This document shows positions 12,082-20,828 of a stretch of DNA of 64,000 nucleotides, one piece after another. A model generated the notes under the pieces. The model had not been told where the DNA came from, searched no databases, and saw only the letters and a program-made list of their open reading frames with translations. Numbering within the stretch: position 1 is the first letter of the stretch; every line of letters starts with the position of its first letter. The stretch covers positions 1 through 64,000 of the forward strand of contig NW_026516264.1 in NCBI RefSeq assembly GCF_025602895.1, written 5' to 3'. Source of the DNA: Polychytrium aggregatum. Lineage: Eukaryota > Chytridiomycota > Chytridiomycetes > Polychytriales. A program made the position numbers and the translations under genes.

Positions 12082-12484
12082 GCACTGGCGATAGACGGCT
12101 CCTCCAAGCTCTACCAAAGCCTTTCGTCTGGGAGCTTCGCCTTGCTGAAGGCCAAGAAAAATATCAATCCGCTGGCGTCTAATGGCCAGCCGTATGACTG
12201 CTTTCGGCTGCGGCTCGAATCTGTTTTGTGAACGGCGGCGCTATTGAATACACTGGCAATCACGGACCACCCTGAGATCATATTTCTCCGATGGCGTTCC
12301 ATCACAGCGCCGTGCCATGCCCGCCTGTGCGGTGGAGTATGGTGGGTATGTTGCGTAGAGGCGACTGAGCCCCCGATCCCCCTCAGTGGTGCCCTCAATG
12401 CGCTGATTGCTGGCACGTTGTCGGGTATTGTCGGGTATTGTTGGTATTGCCGGTCTTTGGTGGTAAGTTCTGGAGCAGCGCGGG

Positions 12485-13464
12485 ATGGATTTGCCAGCTG
12501 CGGATGACGGTGTGCTCTTCGAGTCCGCCGAATGGGTTTTGTCCGCGAGCGGCCCCGGATTAAGGCGGCCTCGGGTTGGATGCCCTGCGGTTTCGGCTTG
12601 CACAATGTACACCCTGGTCCAGGAAACGGTTGGCCCATCGGCAGCGCAATACATCCTTTCATCGAAGCCAAGCCTGGTGTTTGCCGATGTACTGTGGGCT
12701 TGCTTGACAGTCGCCGCATGTGGCATGGTGTCGGTCCGATCGATATTGGTATGGGCAACTCACGAATCCGCTGCAGGTTCGGCTGGCAAAGCGATTGGGC
12801 CCTTGCGTTTGTTGGTCGTCTGTATGGTCCTTGGTCAGCTGTCCTAACCAGCGGCCCACAGCCATCGGTCCTGGGTACTTGGATGCTCGTCGTTGCCTCT
12901 GCGTCGTTGTGGGTTCTTCGTCAATGTTTTTTCTCCAAGGGAGCAGGCAAGTGTCGCCCGAAACCGAAACTGAACCTGAACCTGAACCGAGTCGAGCCGA
13001 GCCGAGCCGTCGCTCGTGAGTCCGTGGTGCTGATGCCACCAAATAACCGGCGATTTGAAACAATCCGACTGCCCGGCAGAGGTTGTCGTCATCCTCGAGG
13101 ATATGGGCCTGCAGATCAGCTCGTATTCGGCTGTGGGGTTCCTCAAGAGATCGCGATTCATCCCGCTCGCAAGCCTCCAGTCCTGCTTCATCAACGAAGG
13201 TATTCATCTCTTCGCCGTGAGGCATTACCTCACCTTGGGAGTTCGCAGCCCAAGAAGCGGCACCGACCTGGTGCTCCTGCTCGACCTGGTACGTTTTGGC
13301 CCTGCTCCCGCTGCCCAAGATATCGCGAAACTGGCTGTTTGCAGATTGCCGCTGACAGATCTGGCTGACTGCCGACACACCGACAGCATCCGCCTTGCCC
13401 CCTCGGATATCTGCGCCAAGTGCGCTCGGGTATCCTCGCCCTGATGGCGAAGGCGCCTTCCTGA
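12485..13464 (+). CDS. GPI15: PIG-H/GPI15-like subunit of GPI-GlcNAc transferase
   Basis: The diagnostic exon at about 13080-13290 encodes VVVILEDMGLQISSYSAVG, then RFIPLASLQSCFINEGI and RHYLTLGV, matching the PIG-H domain (rfiPl..I.d..INE.i....v.yYL). Splicing GTACGT at about 13290 to CAG at about 13386 gives a short tail ending at TGA 13462-13464. Upstream frames contain hydrophobic stretches (WACLTVAACGM and TWMLVVASASLW) that fit the two membrane segments of PIG-H, interrupted by at least one more intron (GTGAGT at about 13016). The start is uncertain: ATG 12485 or 12605, in one frame. PIG-H works in the ER complex that adds GlcNAc to phosphatidylinositol, the first step of GPI anchor synthesis. 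Confidence 0.65.
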
Positions 13465-13907
13465 GGCTGCAGCAGCTCTGGCCGGCGATGGAGACTCCGC
13501 CTAGCCCACTCTTCTATCGGCTTCAGTGCTTGAAGTTGGCCAGCACTCGGCGGTTTCCGCAGTATATCAATACTACTCATCCCGACACCCATAATCTGAT
13601 CACGAATGAACAAAGGACCGCCCTTGCAGCCACTGGCCGAGCGGAGAGCATCGTTCCCACTCGTAGTAACTTGCAAGTGTCCACGGTATGCTGATATTCA
13701 GGTGCTTGGAGAGACTTGTGGAGATACGAGGGAAACCCGCGTCGTGGTCATTCACAGCACAGGGGGGGGGGAGGAGATGCCTCGGCTGTTTCGAACAGCT
13801 GTATATTTGTCCACGTTGAACATACGATTCGGAAATGACTCTGTTCCTCTTATGTAGATGCGGGTTATGAGTGCAGAAGCGGTGTTCAGCGGCCTGTAGA
13901 ATCTCGC
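13465..13907. other. Convergent intergenic region
   Basis: Lies between the 3' ends of the PIG-H gene (plus) and the ATP-synthase-k-like gene (minus). A G-run sits at about 13762. No open frame with a recognisable domain, so probably just 3' untranslated sequence of both genes. Confidence 0.5.
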
Positions 13908-14898
13908 TTAGAGGACAGCGGGTCCGCCATAGGGGACACGGGCCAGCTCAGGCTTCTTGGCCTCCTGCTGCTTGTGGTGAATGTAGCGGCGAATGTAGTT
14001 CTCCTCATCCTTGTCCAGCTTGAGAGGGGGGGCGGGCTGAGCCTTCTTGTACAGGATCACTCCAGTGGCCAGAGCAGTGTAGCCCAGAATGAAGTACAGG
14101 GAGAGCTGGTTGGGAGAGACAGAGTCGGGGTTGAGTCAATATGCGTGCATTCACAAGTGTCACCACTGGGAGGCTCGCTCTGTCATCGCTGCCGCATCAT
14201 TTCGCTGTTTGTCGCGATCCTCCAAAGCTTAGACAGACACGACCATGATCGGCCATGATCCATTAGGTTGAAGTTGACACTGGTTGGTGGGGCCGAGCCT
14301 CGATCGCAACGAAAATGAATTGCCGCACAGGCATACATTCGAGGCTGGCGGCATCGCCCAGTATTGCGCAGGTATCCAGCAAAGCGCAGTGGCCAAACGA
14401 ACGCAGCGCAAAGAGCGCCTCGGCCGGAGCAAGATTGGCTTGTGGATAGAAGTCTTGTCGTTGCACATCTGCATCGTCATATCCAACGAGCATCCGCTGG
14501 ACCTCCCTAGTGCACGTCGCATGTGTTTGCTCGCATGCCAAAACAGATGTGCTCGGAGGCACCTGGATCCACGATGCTTGCCGACTCCGGAGTGTGTTTA
14601 TCGCATGCCGCTGCTGGCTGTCCCGGTTCATATTTGGCGTCGAGGATCGCGGATTTCATCTTGCAGCATACACACAGGGACTTCCGATGGAATCGCCTTG
14701 GAATATTGCCGAGCGGGAATGGGCAGCGACGGCGGTGATGGCAGCAGCGACGGCGGGTCAGGGGCGCTCGCCACCATCGGCCAGGGCGGGGGAATCGCCA
14801 GTGGCCGAGGGCACAGGGGCTGGGCGGCGTCCTACCTTGTACTTGGGGACCTGGAAAGGACCGATTTGGTAGGGTTCAAAGGGACTTCCTCCGGCCAT
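13908..14898 (-). CDS. Small mitochondrial ATP synthase subunit k-like protein
   Basis: Two exons, 14836-14898 and 13908-14105, separated by a 730-bp GTAGG..CAG intron, encode 86 residues. The protein opens MAGGSPFEPYQIGPF, has one hydrophobic segment (LSLYFILGYTALATGVILY), then a charged tail with KDEENYIRRYI. The order of a short FG-like leader, one membrane helix and a D/E-E-x-F/Y-I tail is that of fungal Atp19 (subunit k), a small inner-membrane subunit of the F1Fo ATP synthase dimer. Similarity is short, so another small mitochondrial membrane protein is possible. The long intron contains open frames that are not genes. The gene is head-to-head with VMA12, with Fanzor element 1 inserted between them. 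Confidence 0.55.
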
Positions 14899-15003
14899 TG
14901 TGATGGATTCGACGATGATACTCCGGACTGCAAGCGACGAAGGCTGGATGCTTTGCGCGGATGGACGAGAGCTTTTGCGTTTGCGCTTTTTTTCGGGCTC
15001 TCG

Positions 15004-15196
15004 TCTCGGGGTGCTCTCGGGGTGCTCTCGGGGTGCTCTCGGGGTGCTCTCGGGGTGCTCTCGGGGTGCTCTCGGGGTGCTCTCGGGGTGCTCTCGGGGT
15101 GCTCTCGGGGTGCTCTCGGGGTGCTCTCGAGGTGCTCTCGGGGTACTCTCGGGGTGCTCTCGGGGTGCTCTCGTAGTGCTCTCGGGGTGCTCTCGG
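15004..15196. repeat. 11-bp minisatellite (CTCTCGGGGTG)n
   Basis: About 17.5 tandem copies of an 11-base unit, nearly perfect, with a few one-base variants near the right end. It lies between the 5' end of the ATP-synthase-k-like gene and Fanzor element 1, about 100 bp from the element's left terminus. Because 11 is not a multiple of three, all frames are open through it, which generates long artefactual open frames. Confidence 0.95.
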
Positions 15197-15294
15197 CACT
15201 CCTCGCCCGTGCAACTGTGTCGCGACAGAACGTGACTTCATTAGCTTCATTAAGCGCAATAAAGAAAGAAAAAATTAGATTCATTAATATAGAT

Positions 15295-15310
15295 CACTAT
15301 GAAAAAATTC
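15295..15310. repeat. Left terminal inverted repeat, element 1
   Basis: CACTATGAAAAAATTC pairs with the right terminus CACTATCAATTTTTTC, matching at 11 of 16 positions including the first six and the last three. It is also the 3' end with respect to the Fanzor gene. Confidence 0.85.
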
Positions 15311-15609
15311 TTGTTAATAAAATGAGCGAGAACGAAAAAGCGCGCTCTCGGAGCCACCTCGGTCGGCGAGAAGAGCAGTCTCTGGCGAGAGACCCCCGAG
15401 GGAAGGCGAGAAGCCTCTCGCCGGCACACACACACACTTTGCACAAGGGAGTCAAACACCTCCCATCACCATCCCAAGAGGGATGGCAACCCCGAAGTGG
15501 ACTGCCCAGAATATGGGCGACCCGGCATCTACTGTCGAAATACTCAAGGAACAGTGCGAGATACTTACAGTCTATCCAGAAAGAAACGGGACACTTCCCC
15601 TTTCTGGCT
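15301..15609 (-). ncRNA. Candidate Fanzor guide-RNA scaffold (fRNA), copy 1
   Basis: In TnpB and Fanzor loci the guide RNA is transcribed from the 3' end of the nuclease gene to the element terminus, and the guide is the flanking DNA. The equivalent region here runs from the stop codon to the left terminus. It has three perfect stem-loops: GTCTCT/AGAGAC with loop GGCG (15378-15393), GGCGAGA/TCTCGCC with loop AGCC (15405-15422) and CCATCCC/GGGATGG with loop AAGA (15469-15486). All three are unchanged in copy 2. There is also a (CA)n run. Transcription, exact ends and guide length cannot be seen; this is inference from position and structure. Confidence 0.6.
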
Positions 15610-18255
15610 TCAGATATCTGAACCCCGCTGACTGACTGTAGGCCCCAGTGAGCAAGCCGTGAAATTGTTTCCCGTCTTGGTTGGCAATCTCTTTGTTTGG
15701 GTTGGTTTCGGGAGCACAGTCTTGAATACACCCGGTCGATCTCCTGTGACGATGATCGACTGGCATACCGAGATCATATTCCTGGCTGCATTGATGTCTC
15801 GATCCCACAGCGTATGGCAGCTTGTACAGCTCCGGACAAAGTGTGGTTTCTCGATATCAAGATACTCGGGTGACTCGAGTCGCTTGGCTTCCCGACAATG
15901 TGAGCACACCTGAGATGTGTTGAACTCGTTCACCGAGCACACACGGATCTTGGAGACGGATCGGTCTGGTGGGCGTCTCTGGTGGTGGGTGAACTGCTCA
16001 AAGTACTTGGCGAACCTGAGTCTCCGTGGGCTGGATGCGTATCCCTTCCCCTGTTTCCAGGATGCATTCCCAAAGGCAATCACCACTTCGGTCTCCTTTG
16101 GTGCCTGGTCAATGACTTGTTTGCACATCTCGTGGACGGTGCGCTGTCGCTTGCCGTGGAGATCGAGTCGCTTGAATCGCCGTCGCCGGGTCAGGCTGAA
16201 GTACAGCTGTTTGTCCAGCATGTCTCCATCGAACACATGGCGAATGTATCGCAGGAAGGAAGCCAACCCAGGGATCTTGGGACTTGGTGTGGTGCTCATC
16301 CATTCCTGCAGACCAAGGATCTTGTGGGTGCTCTGGATCCACTTGGTCGCTTGGGTGGTGCCACATCGATGCTGGTACTCCTTGTTGGAGAACGACACGA
16401 TCTTCTCGTTGGCACGCTGTGCCTTGGTCACCTTGACACCGTCTCGCTCCTGGATGGATGGTTGACCGGGTGCTCGAATGACAGCAGTGAAGATTGATCC
16501 CACACCAGGGTCGATCCCGATCCAAGTGGTCCGAGAGTCGTCGATGGGACCGACCCTGGCCTGGATCTTCTTCTCGGGAGTGAGCTTGAGTGTCTTGTCG
16601 TCCTTGTCTGTGGATTCTGGTTTGACATTAGGATCCTTCTTCTCCAGGATCTTGTATCTGAGCGTGGTGATCGAGCACCCGACCCCATCGGTGGTGATCT
16701 CGCAACCAAAGAGCTGCTTTCCCTCCTCCCTGGCACCAAAGAGTCTCGGATCCAGCTTGAAGTTGGTCTGCCAGAAGGTCTCTTGCTTTGTGGTGTCATT
16801 GACCTTGGTCTTCAGGTCGTCCCACTTGAGCCCAGTGCCAGTCTGGTATCCAAGGATTTCCCACAGTGCTTTGGTGTCGAGCTTGACATACTTGGCTCGG
16901 GCATCGCAGAGTGGGACCAAGGTGCACTGTGCTCGAGGGATGTTGAGTCTCTTCTTGGTCTGGGCAAGTCGGTCGGCCAGTCGCTTGATCCGCTTCGTGT
17001 TCACAGCGATCTGCTTGCACACCTCCTCGTGCTGGGTCTGGAGTGCGTTGTGCTTGTCAGGCAGCCTTCGTTCGATAGAGCGACACATTTCCTCGTTCAG
17101 TCGCCCACGCTCTCCTTTCAGATCATCGGTTCCCCTCACGAGCCTGGGAATGATCATCTTCTGAAAGACCACCATGAAGAGGGCCTCCTTCAGGTGGGTC
17201 AGTCGAGAGACTTCACTGGCCAGAACTGGTACGACTTTGTATAGGTCCTGGTGGCTTTCGTACCGAAACTCATACAACTGGTCGGCATGGTGGGCGAAGG
17301 ATTTCCTCAGATCACCGAGAAGTGTCTTGGAGAGGGGGTTCTCCATCAGCTTCATGCACTCCTCGACGTGTGTGTGCCGTTTCACACCCTTGGGAGCAAT
17401 CAGGGCCAGATTGCAGAATCGGCGTAGAAGGGACCAGTATCGATCGAGAACGTGGGTCTCGCAGTTGACAGCATAGGTCTTGACAGCCAATGTGAGGATC
17501 TGCGAGCCAGTACCCTTTGGGAGGGACACAGAAGGCAGGATACACGACTTTCCCCATGCACGTCGATACAGGTCATATGTGTCGAGGATGTGCCTGTCAT
17601 CTTCTGGGGTGTTTGTCCTGACACCCACTGTTCCTGTCTGCACCATGTTGAAGCATTTTCGAACAAACGCGGGTTCACTCGACGACACAGTGGGGAGAGT
17701 GATGCCCTCGTCCAAGCATCGCCTGAGATGCAGCTCCAGGAGACGAGATGCTTCGTACTGCACTTGAGTCATGGCCCGAACAGTCTCCTCGATCTTGTCG
17801 TGCAAGGCATCGTTCTTGATGATGGCGTCGAGGGTGCACTTGATGATCGAGTACTCGGCCTTGGCATACTCGTTTGGGCCACAGTCAGGCAAGGTAGAGC
17901 TCCAGAGTGGGTTCTTCTTGGTACACAATGAACTGCTGCTTTTGGCATGACCCTCTTCCCCGCACGTGGCACATACAGGGACCTTGGGTGCGGGCATCTC
18001 GACCACGAGGGCTGGGAAGGCAGTGTCGTCACTGGACTCGTCTGGAGGGGGTGCTTGGCTGACCATTTCAGCGACCGAGGCAGAGCCAGCGGCAGGGCTG
18101 CTGTCGACTCTGGCTGTGCACTTCTTGGTGAAGGGTCTGACATGGTTGGTCAGTCCACAGGAGGGACATGATTTGATGACGGGTTTCTTGGCCACAGGAG
18201 AGTCACTGGGTGATCCTGGGTCGGGGTCGGGGGGTGTCTTTCTCTTGGGAGCCAT
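15610..18255 (-). CDS. Fanzor RNA-guided DNA endonuclease (intact)
   Basis: An uninterrupted 881-codon gene from ATG 18255; an upstream in-frame ATG at 18351 would add 32 residues. The N-terminus has a basic patch (PKRK) suited to nuclear import, then two CX2CX4HX7C zinc-knuckle-like motifs (C30/C33/H38/C46 and C95/C98/H103/C111). The central part is helical and basic. The C-terminal RuvC/TnpB domain shows WIGIDPGVG (Asp582), VNEFNTSQVCSHC (Glu777, Cys784, Cys787), then C810/C813 and WDRDINAARN (Asp820). The position of the usual RuvC-II Glu reads VVIAFGNASW and lacks it; Glu777 just before the zinc ribbon is the alternative glutamate known from Fanzor proteins. Fanzors cut DNA using an RNA made from the 3' end of their own locus. 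No intron is needed to keep the frame. Catalytic competence is predicted, not shown. Confidence 0.93.
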   Translation of the reverse strand: MAPKRKTPPDPDPGSPSDSPVAKKPVIKSCPSCGLTNHVRPFTKKCTARVDSSPAAGSASVAEMVSQAPPPDESSDDTAFPALVVEMPAPKVPVCATCGEEGHAKSSSSLCTKKNPLWSSTLPDCGPNEYAKAEYSIIKCTLDAIIKNDALHDKIEETVRAMTQVQYEASRLLELHLRRCLDEGITLPTVSSSEPAFVRKCFNMVQTGTVGVRTNTPEDDRHILDTYDLYRRAWGKSCILPSVSLPKGTGSQILTLAVKTYAVNCETHVLDRYWSLLRRFCNLALIAPKGVKRHTHVEECMKLMENPLSKTLLGDLRKSFAHHADQLYEFRYESHQDLYKVVPVLASEVSRLTHLKEALFMVVFQKMIIPRLVRGTDDLKGERGRLNEEMCRSIERRLPDKHNALQTQHEEVCKQIAVNTKRIKRLADRLAQTKKRLNIPRAQCTLVPLCDARAKYVKLDTKALWEILGYQTGTGLKWDDLKTKVNDTTKQETFWQTNFKLDPRLFGAREEGKQLFGCEITTDGVGCSITTLRYKILEKKDPNVKPESTDKDDKTLKLTPEKKIQARVGPIDDSRTTWIGIDPGVGSIFTAVIRAPGQPSIQERDGVKVTKAQRANEKIVSFSNKEYQHRCGTTQATKWIQSTHKILGLQEWMSTTPSPKIPGLASFLRYIRHVFDGDMLDKQLYFSLTRRRRFKRLDLHGKRQRTVHEMCKQVIDQAPKETEVVIAFGNASWKQGKGYASSPRRLRFAKYFEQFTHHQRRPPDRSVSKIRVCSVNEFNTSQVCSHCREAKRLESPEYLDIEKPHFVRSCTSCHTLWDRDINAARNMISVCQSIIVTGDRPGVFKTVLPKPTQTKRLPTKTGNNFTACSLGPTVSQRGSDI

Positions 18256-18731
18256 CTGGCGAGAAAATAGCGACGATGGCTGGTTCTGCCCTCGGGGAAG
18301 AAAGAGTCTCCTCAAAACCAGCGCATTTTTGGGCTGGCAGAGATACTGCACAGTGGCGTCCTTGATTCAGATCCAGAAACGCATCGCTCGCTCAATCAGT
18401 CGTGGGAAGACATCTTGTCAAGGTGAGTCTTGCCTGATAGCCAAACGATCATGTCACCTCGCTGACACACAGCCACGCTTGACTAGGTTTCCAACCAGAG
18501 AGATTCAGATGGTGGTGGTTCTTGTCCGCAATCGGAGTGGAGCTTCCAACAATGATACAATTGGTCATTCCTCCACACCAATTGCCCACCACCACCGTCA
18601 ATCGGCTCAAGACGATACCAAATGCCGTCAACCGACCATGGCCGGATTCCAACTTTTGCTGCATCTTGGTCTCCAGCGTGTATTCATATTCGAGATGAGC
18701 AGCCGCGAGGGGCCGGAAAAAATTGATAGTG
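18256..18731 (-). promoter_or_regulatory. 5' region of the Fanzor gene and right end, copy 1
   Basis: About 475 bp from the Fanzor ATG to the right terminus, conserved in copy 2. It should hold the promoter and leader of the nuclease gene. The right terminus, read inward, is CACTATCAATTTTTTC at 18716-18731. No other coding region is recognisable. Confidence 0.6.
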
Positions 18732-19054
18732 GGTGCGCAGCCGGTCGAAATCCGTCCCGGGCAATGCCGTCCGTCCCGGCTTTGCGTCTCGTGGCTGTGA
18801 GCGAGGAATGGGTTGGCCGCGCACTTGAGCTCACTTCCTTGACCAGGGTCCTCTCCCAGCACCCGCCAGAGGACGCTACACGATCATCCAGCCAGATCGC
18901 TCAAGCCCGCACGCCGACCACTCTCGAGCAGGACACAACAGAACACAACAGACCAGTCCATTGATAGTGCCCGGAATCGTCCATACGCCAATTGCTCTGC
19001 AATCCGAGCCACAGCCCCATCGGATCGCTCCATTCACATCCCCGAGCCCGTCCA
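18732..19054 (+). promoter_or_regulatory. VMA12 upstream region
   Basis: 323 bp between element 1 and the VMA12 start. A second copy of ATTGATAGTG, the motif at the element's right end, occurs at 18960-18969. No gene is seen. Before insertion, this stretch and 14899-15294 would have formed a divergent promoter of roughly 720 bp. Confidence 0.5.
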
Positions 19055-20051
19055 ATGGTCGTCCTCATTGCAACACCGGCCATCTCGAGTGCCGTTAATG
19101 AAGCCTACACCCGCCTCAACACATCACCTTGTCATGACCCTGCTCTGCTTGCCAGCATTCTGGCTCTCGACCACCAGAACGATCCAAGCTTTGCCATTCC
19201 TCACGCGCTCCTCAACGAAATCTCTCGGTTTTTGGGCCAAGCTGTTCCGGAGCGGCGGCAAGAATATCGATTTCGCACTCTTCTGAAAGGCACGCGCTTC
19301 TATAAGCCCCCTACTCCGGTTCGCGAGCGGGTGAGTTTTCTCCAGAGCCGCAACACGCCAGTTGGTGAGCCGTGTGCTATGGTTTCTCCAGCTGGACTCG
19401 TGGCTTCTTGGGGAAGAGCTGACAAATGTTTGTCCCCATTGGCATATCAACGGCGGGACTTGATCTTTGGTAGAGTCCAGAGCTCACCGCTATCCTGGAG
19501 AAGATCAAGACCGATCTCGACAACAAAGCCTACGCCGACATGGTCCGTGATGTCACCTCCGATGCTGACAAGAGCAAGATCCAAGGCGAGGATGCTCGTG
19601 CTCTGCGGGATGGCTTCAGACAGATGGCGAGCATCACCAACGTCCTGTTTTCGGTGGCCAGCGTCTTTGTTGCCATCTACTTTGCCGCCAGCCATGTCTC
19701 CAATGATCCTGGAATGGTAGGACCTATGGCATTGATGTCCGGCAGATCAGCGGCCCGCGGCATCGATCCCGTTGCGTCTATGGCCCTGGACTCACGTCCT
19801 TTCTTCCTCATATTCCTCCTCTTTGGTTCTCTGCTCCGCGCGGCCCCCAGAAAACCCTGATAGCTCTTGGCTTCAGCTTGATTGTACTCCTTGCCGAGGG
19901 CTATTTTTTCGCCAGGGACTGGCTCGTGGACAGCGATAGCGAAGGCCCGCGGCTGTTTGGCCAGCCTGGCTCTGTTAGCCTGGACTCGGCGAAACAATCG
20001 GATGGCAGCTCGGCAATCAGCAAGCCCGCCCGAGAGAAAAAGAACGATTAG
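19055..20051 (+). CDS. VMA12: VMA12/TMEM199-like V-ATPase assembly factor
   Basis: Exons 19055-19330, 19474-19716 and 19851-20051 give 239 residues with all phases closing. The conserved block FRTLLKGTRFYKPPTPVRE is followed, across intron 1, by SPELTAILEKIKTDLDNK and YADMVRDVT, as in the Vma12 family. Two C-terminal hydrophobic segments follow (ITNVLFSVASVFVAIYFA and TLIALGFSLIVLLAEGYFF), and the tail ends in basic REKKND, consistent with ER residence. Vma12 with Vma21/Vma22 assembles the V0 sector of the vacuolar H+-ATPase in the ER. Start 19055 is preferred over the in-frame ATG at 18992 because the family starts close to this point. It is transcribed divergently from the ATP-synthase-k-like gene across Fanzor element 1. 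Confidence 0.88.
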
Positions 20052-20828
20052 CACGTTCCATGACGAGCGCTGGTTCTCACCGCGAGCCCATTGCATCTTG
20101 TCCAAAGCTGTCTGACAAACCGTGTGTAGCATTGTCCCTCCGCGGAGTGAGGCGAATCATCGTAAGCGCTCAAGCGCAACTGCTCGATAATTTCTTCTGC
20201 ATCTATCGTTTATGCCGTTGTTGGCACCGGTCGCAAGTGGCAAGTTCCTGAGCAGCGTGGTTCATGGATACTCAGCGTCGAGCTCTCCCGCGAGTGATGA
20301 TCAAAATGCATGCTGAAGCCTCGTTCCTGGTTGTGTTGACGGCACTTGAAATAGCTACTACTGTCTCTGCACTTGTAAAACTCGGCGAATGGTGGAGGAA
20401 CATATCCTGGCAATCCAGAATGATCCACGGCAATACAGGAAGGCTCGGCTCATGTGTGTACGCTGTGTCCTGGTCATTACCGCATGGTCCACGGCCCTGG
20501 CGGATGGGTGCAGGCAGGTTGTGGACTGCCGCTCGATCGCCATGACTTCATGACTGTGGCTCACGTGCAATCAGAAGTGAGGGCGGCTTGTCTCGGCCCT
20601 CTGGCGCTGGCCTTCGACGGTCCCGCCCTGGCTTTCCAAGCATCGCTTCTGCGTTTCCAAGCCAGAGCAACAGCCACCGGCTCTGGTCGTGTCGTCTTGG
20701 CTTGAATTTGGCTCGCTCGCTCGCTCGCTCGGTGTTCGTGTGTTTTCACATATTGGGATTCCTCGCCAGACCTCTTCGACTGCCAACGACACCACCACCT
20801 GGCATTCTGCTGACAGCATACGTTCGAA
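20052..20828. other. Intergenic region between VMA12 and the Qc-SNARE
   Basis: No open frame with a recognisable domain. A short (GCTC)n run lies at about 20712-20730, just upstream of the SNARE gene, whose promoter is probably here. Confidence 0.45.

Larger units (their letters stand above)
15295..18731 (-). mobile_element. Fanzor-carrying CACTA-like DNA transposon, copy 1
   Basis: The element is 3437 bp. Its limits are where similarity to the copy at 38486-41921 begins and ends. Both termini read CACTAT inward: CACTATGAAAAAATTC on the left and CACTATCAATTTTTTC on the right, reverse-complemented. The only gene is a Fanzor nuclease on the minus strand; no transposase is present, so mobility must depend on a transposase supplied elsewhere. 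Termini starting CACTA are the hallmark of the EnSpm/CACTA superfamily. No target-site duplication is visible here (flanks ..AGAT and GGTG..), unlike copy 2. It sits between the divergent ATP-synthase-k-like and VMA12 genes. Confidence 0.88.

Noticed and set aside
14284-15621. 445-codon plus-strand open frame
   Set aside because: It runs through the 11-bp minisatellite and over the end of the Fanzor element on the other strand, has no domain, and reflects the lack of stops in the repeat.
16478-17244. Plus-strand open frames inside Fanzor element 1, repeated in element 2
   Set aside because: They are antisense shadows of the nuclease gene, conserved only because the two copies are nearly identical.
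15295-18731. Helitron or IS607-type origin of the Fanzor element
   Set aside because: Clear inverted termini (CACTAT) and a 3-bp flank duplication at copy 2 point to a cut-and-paste CACTA-like element, not rolling-circle or serine-recombinase mobility.
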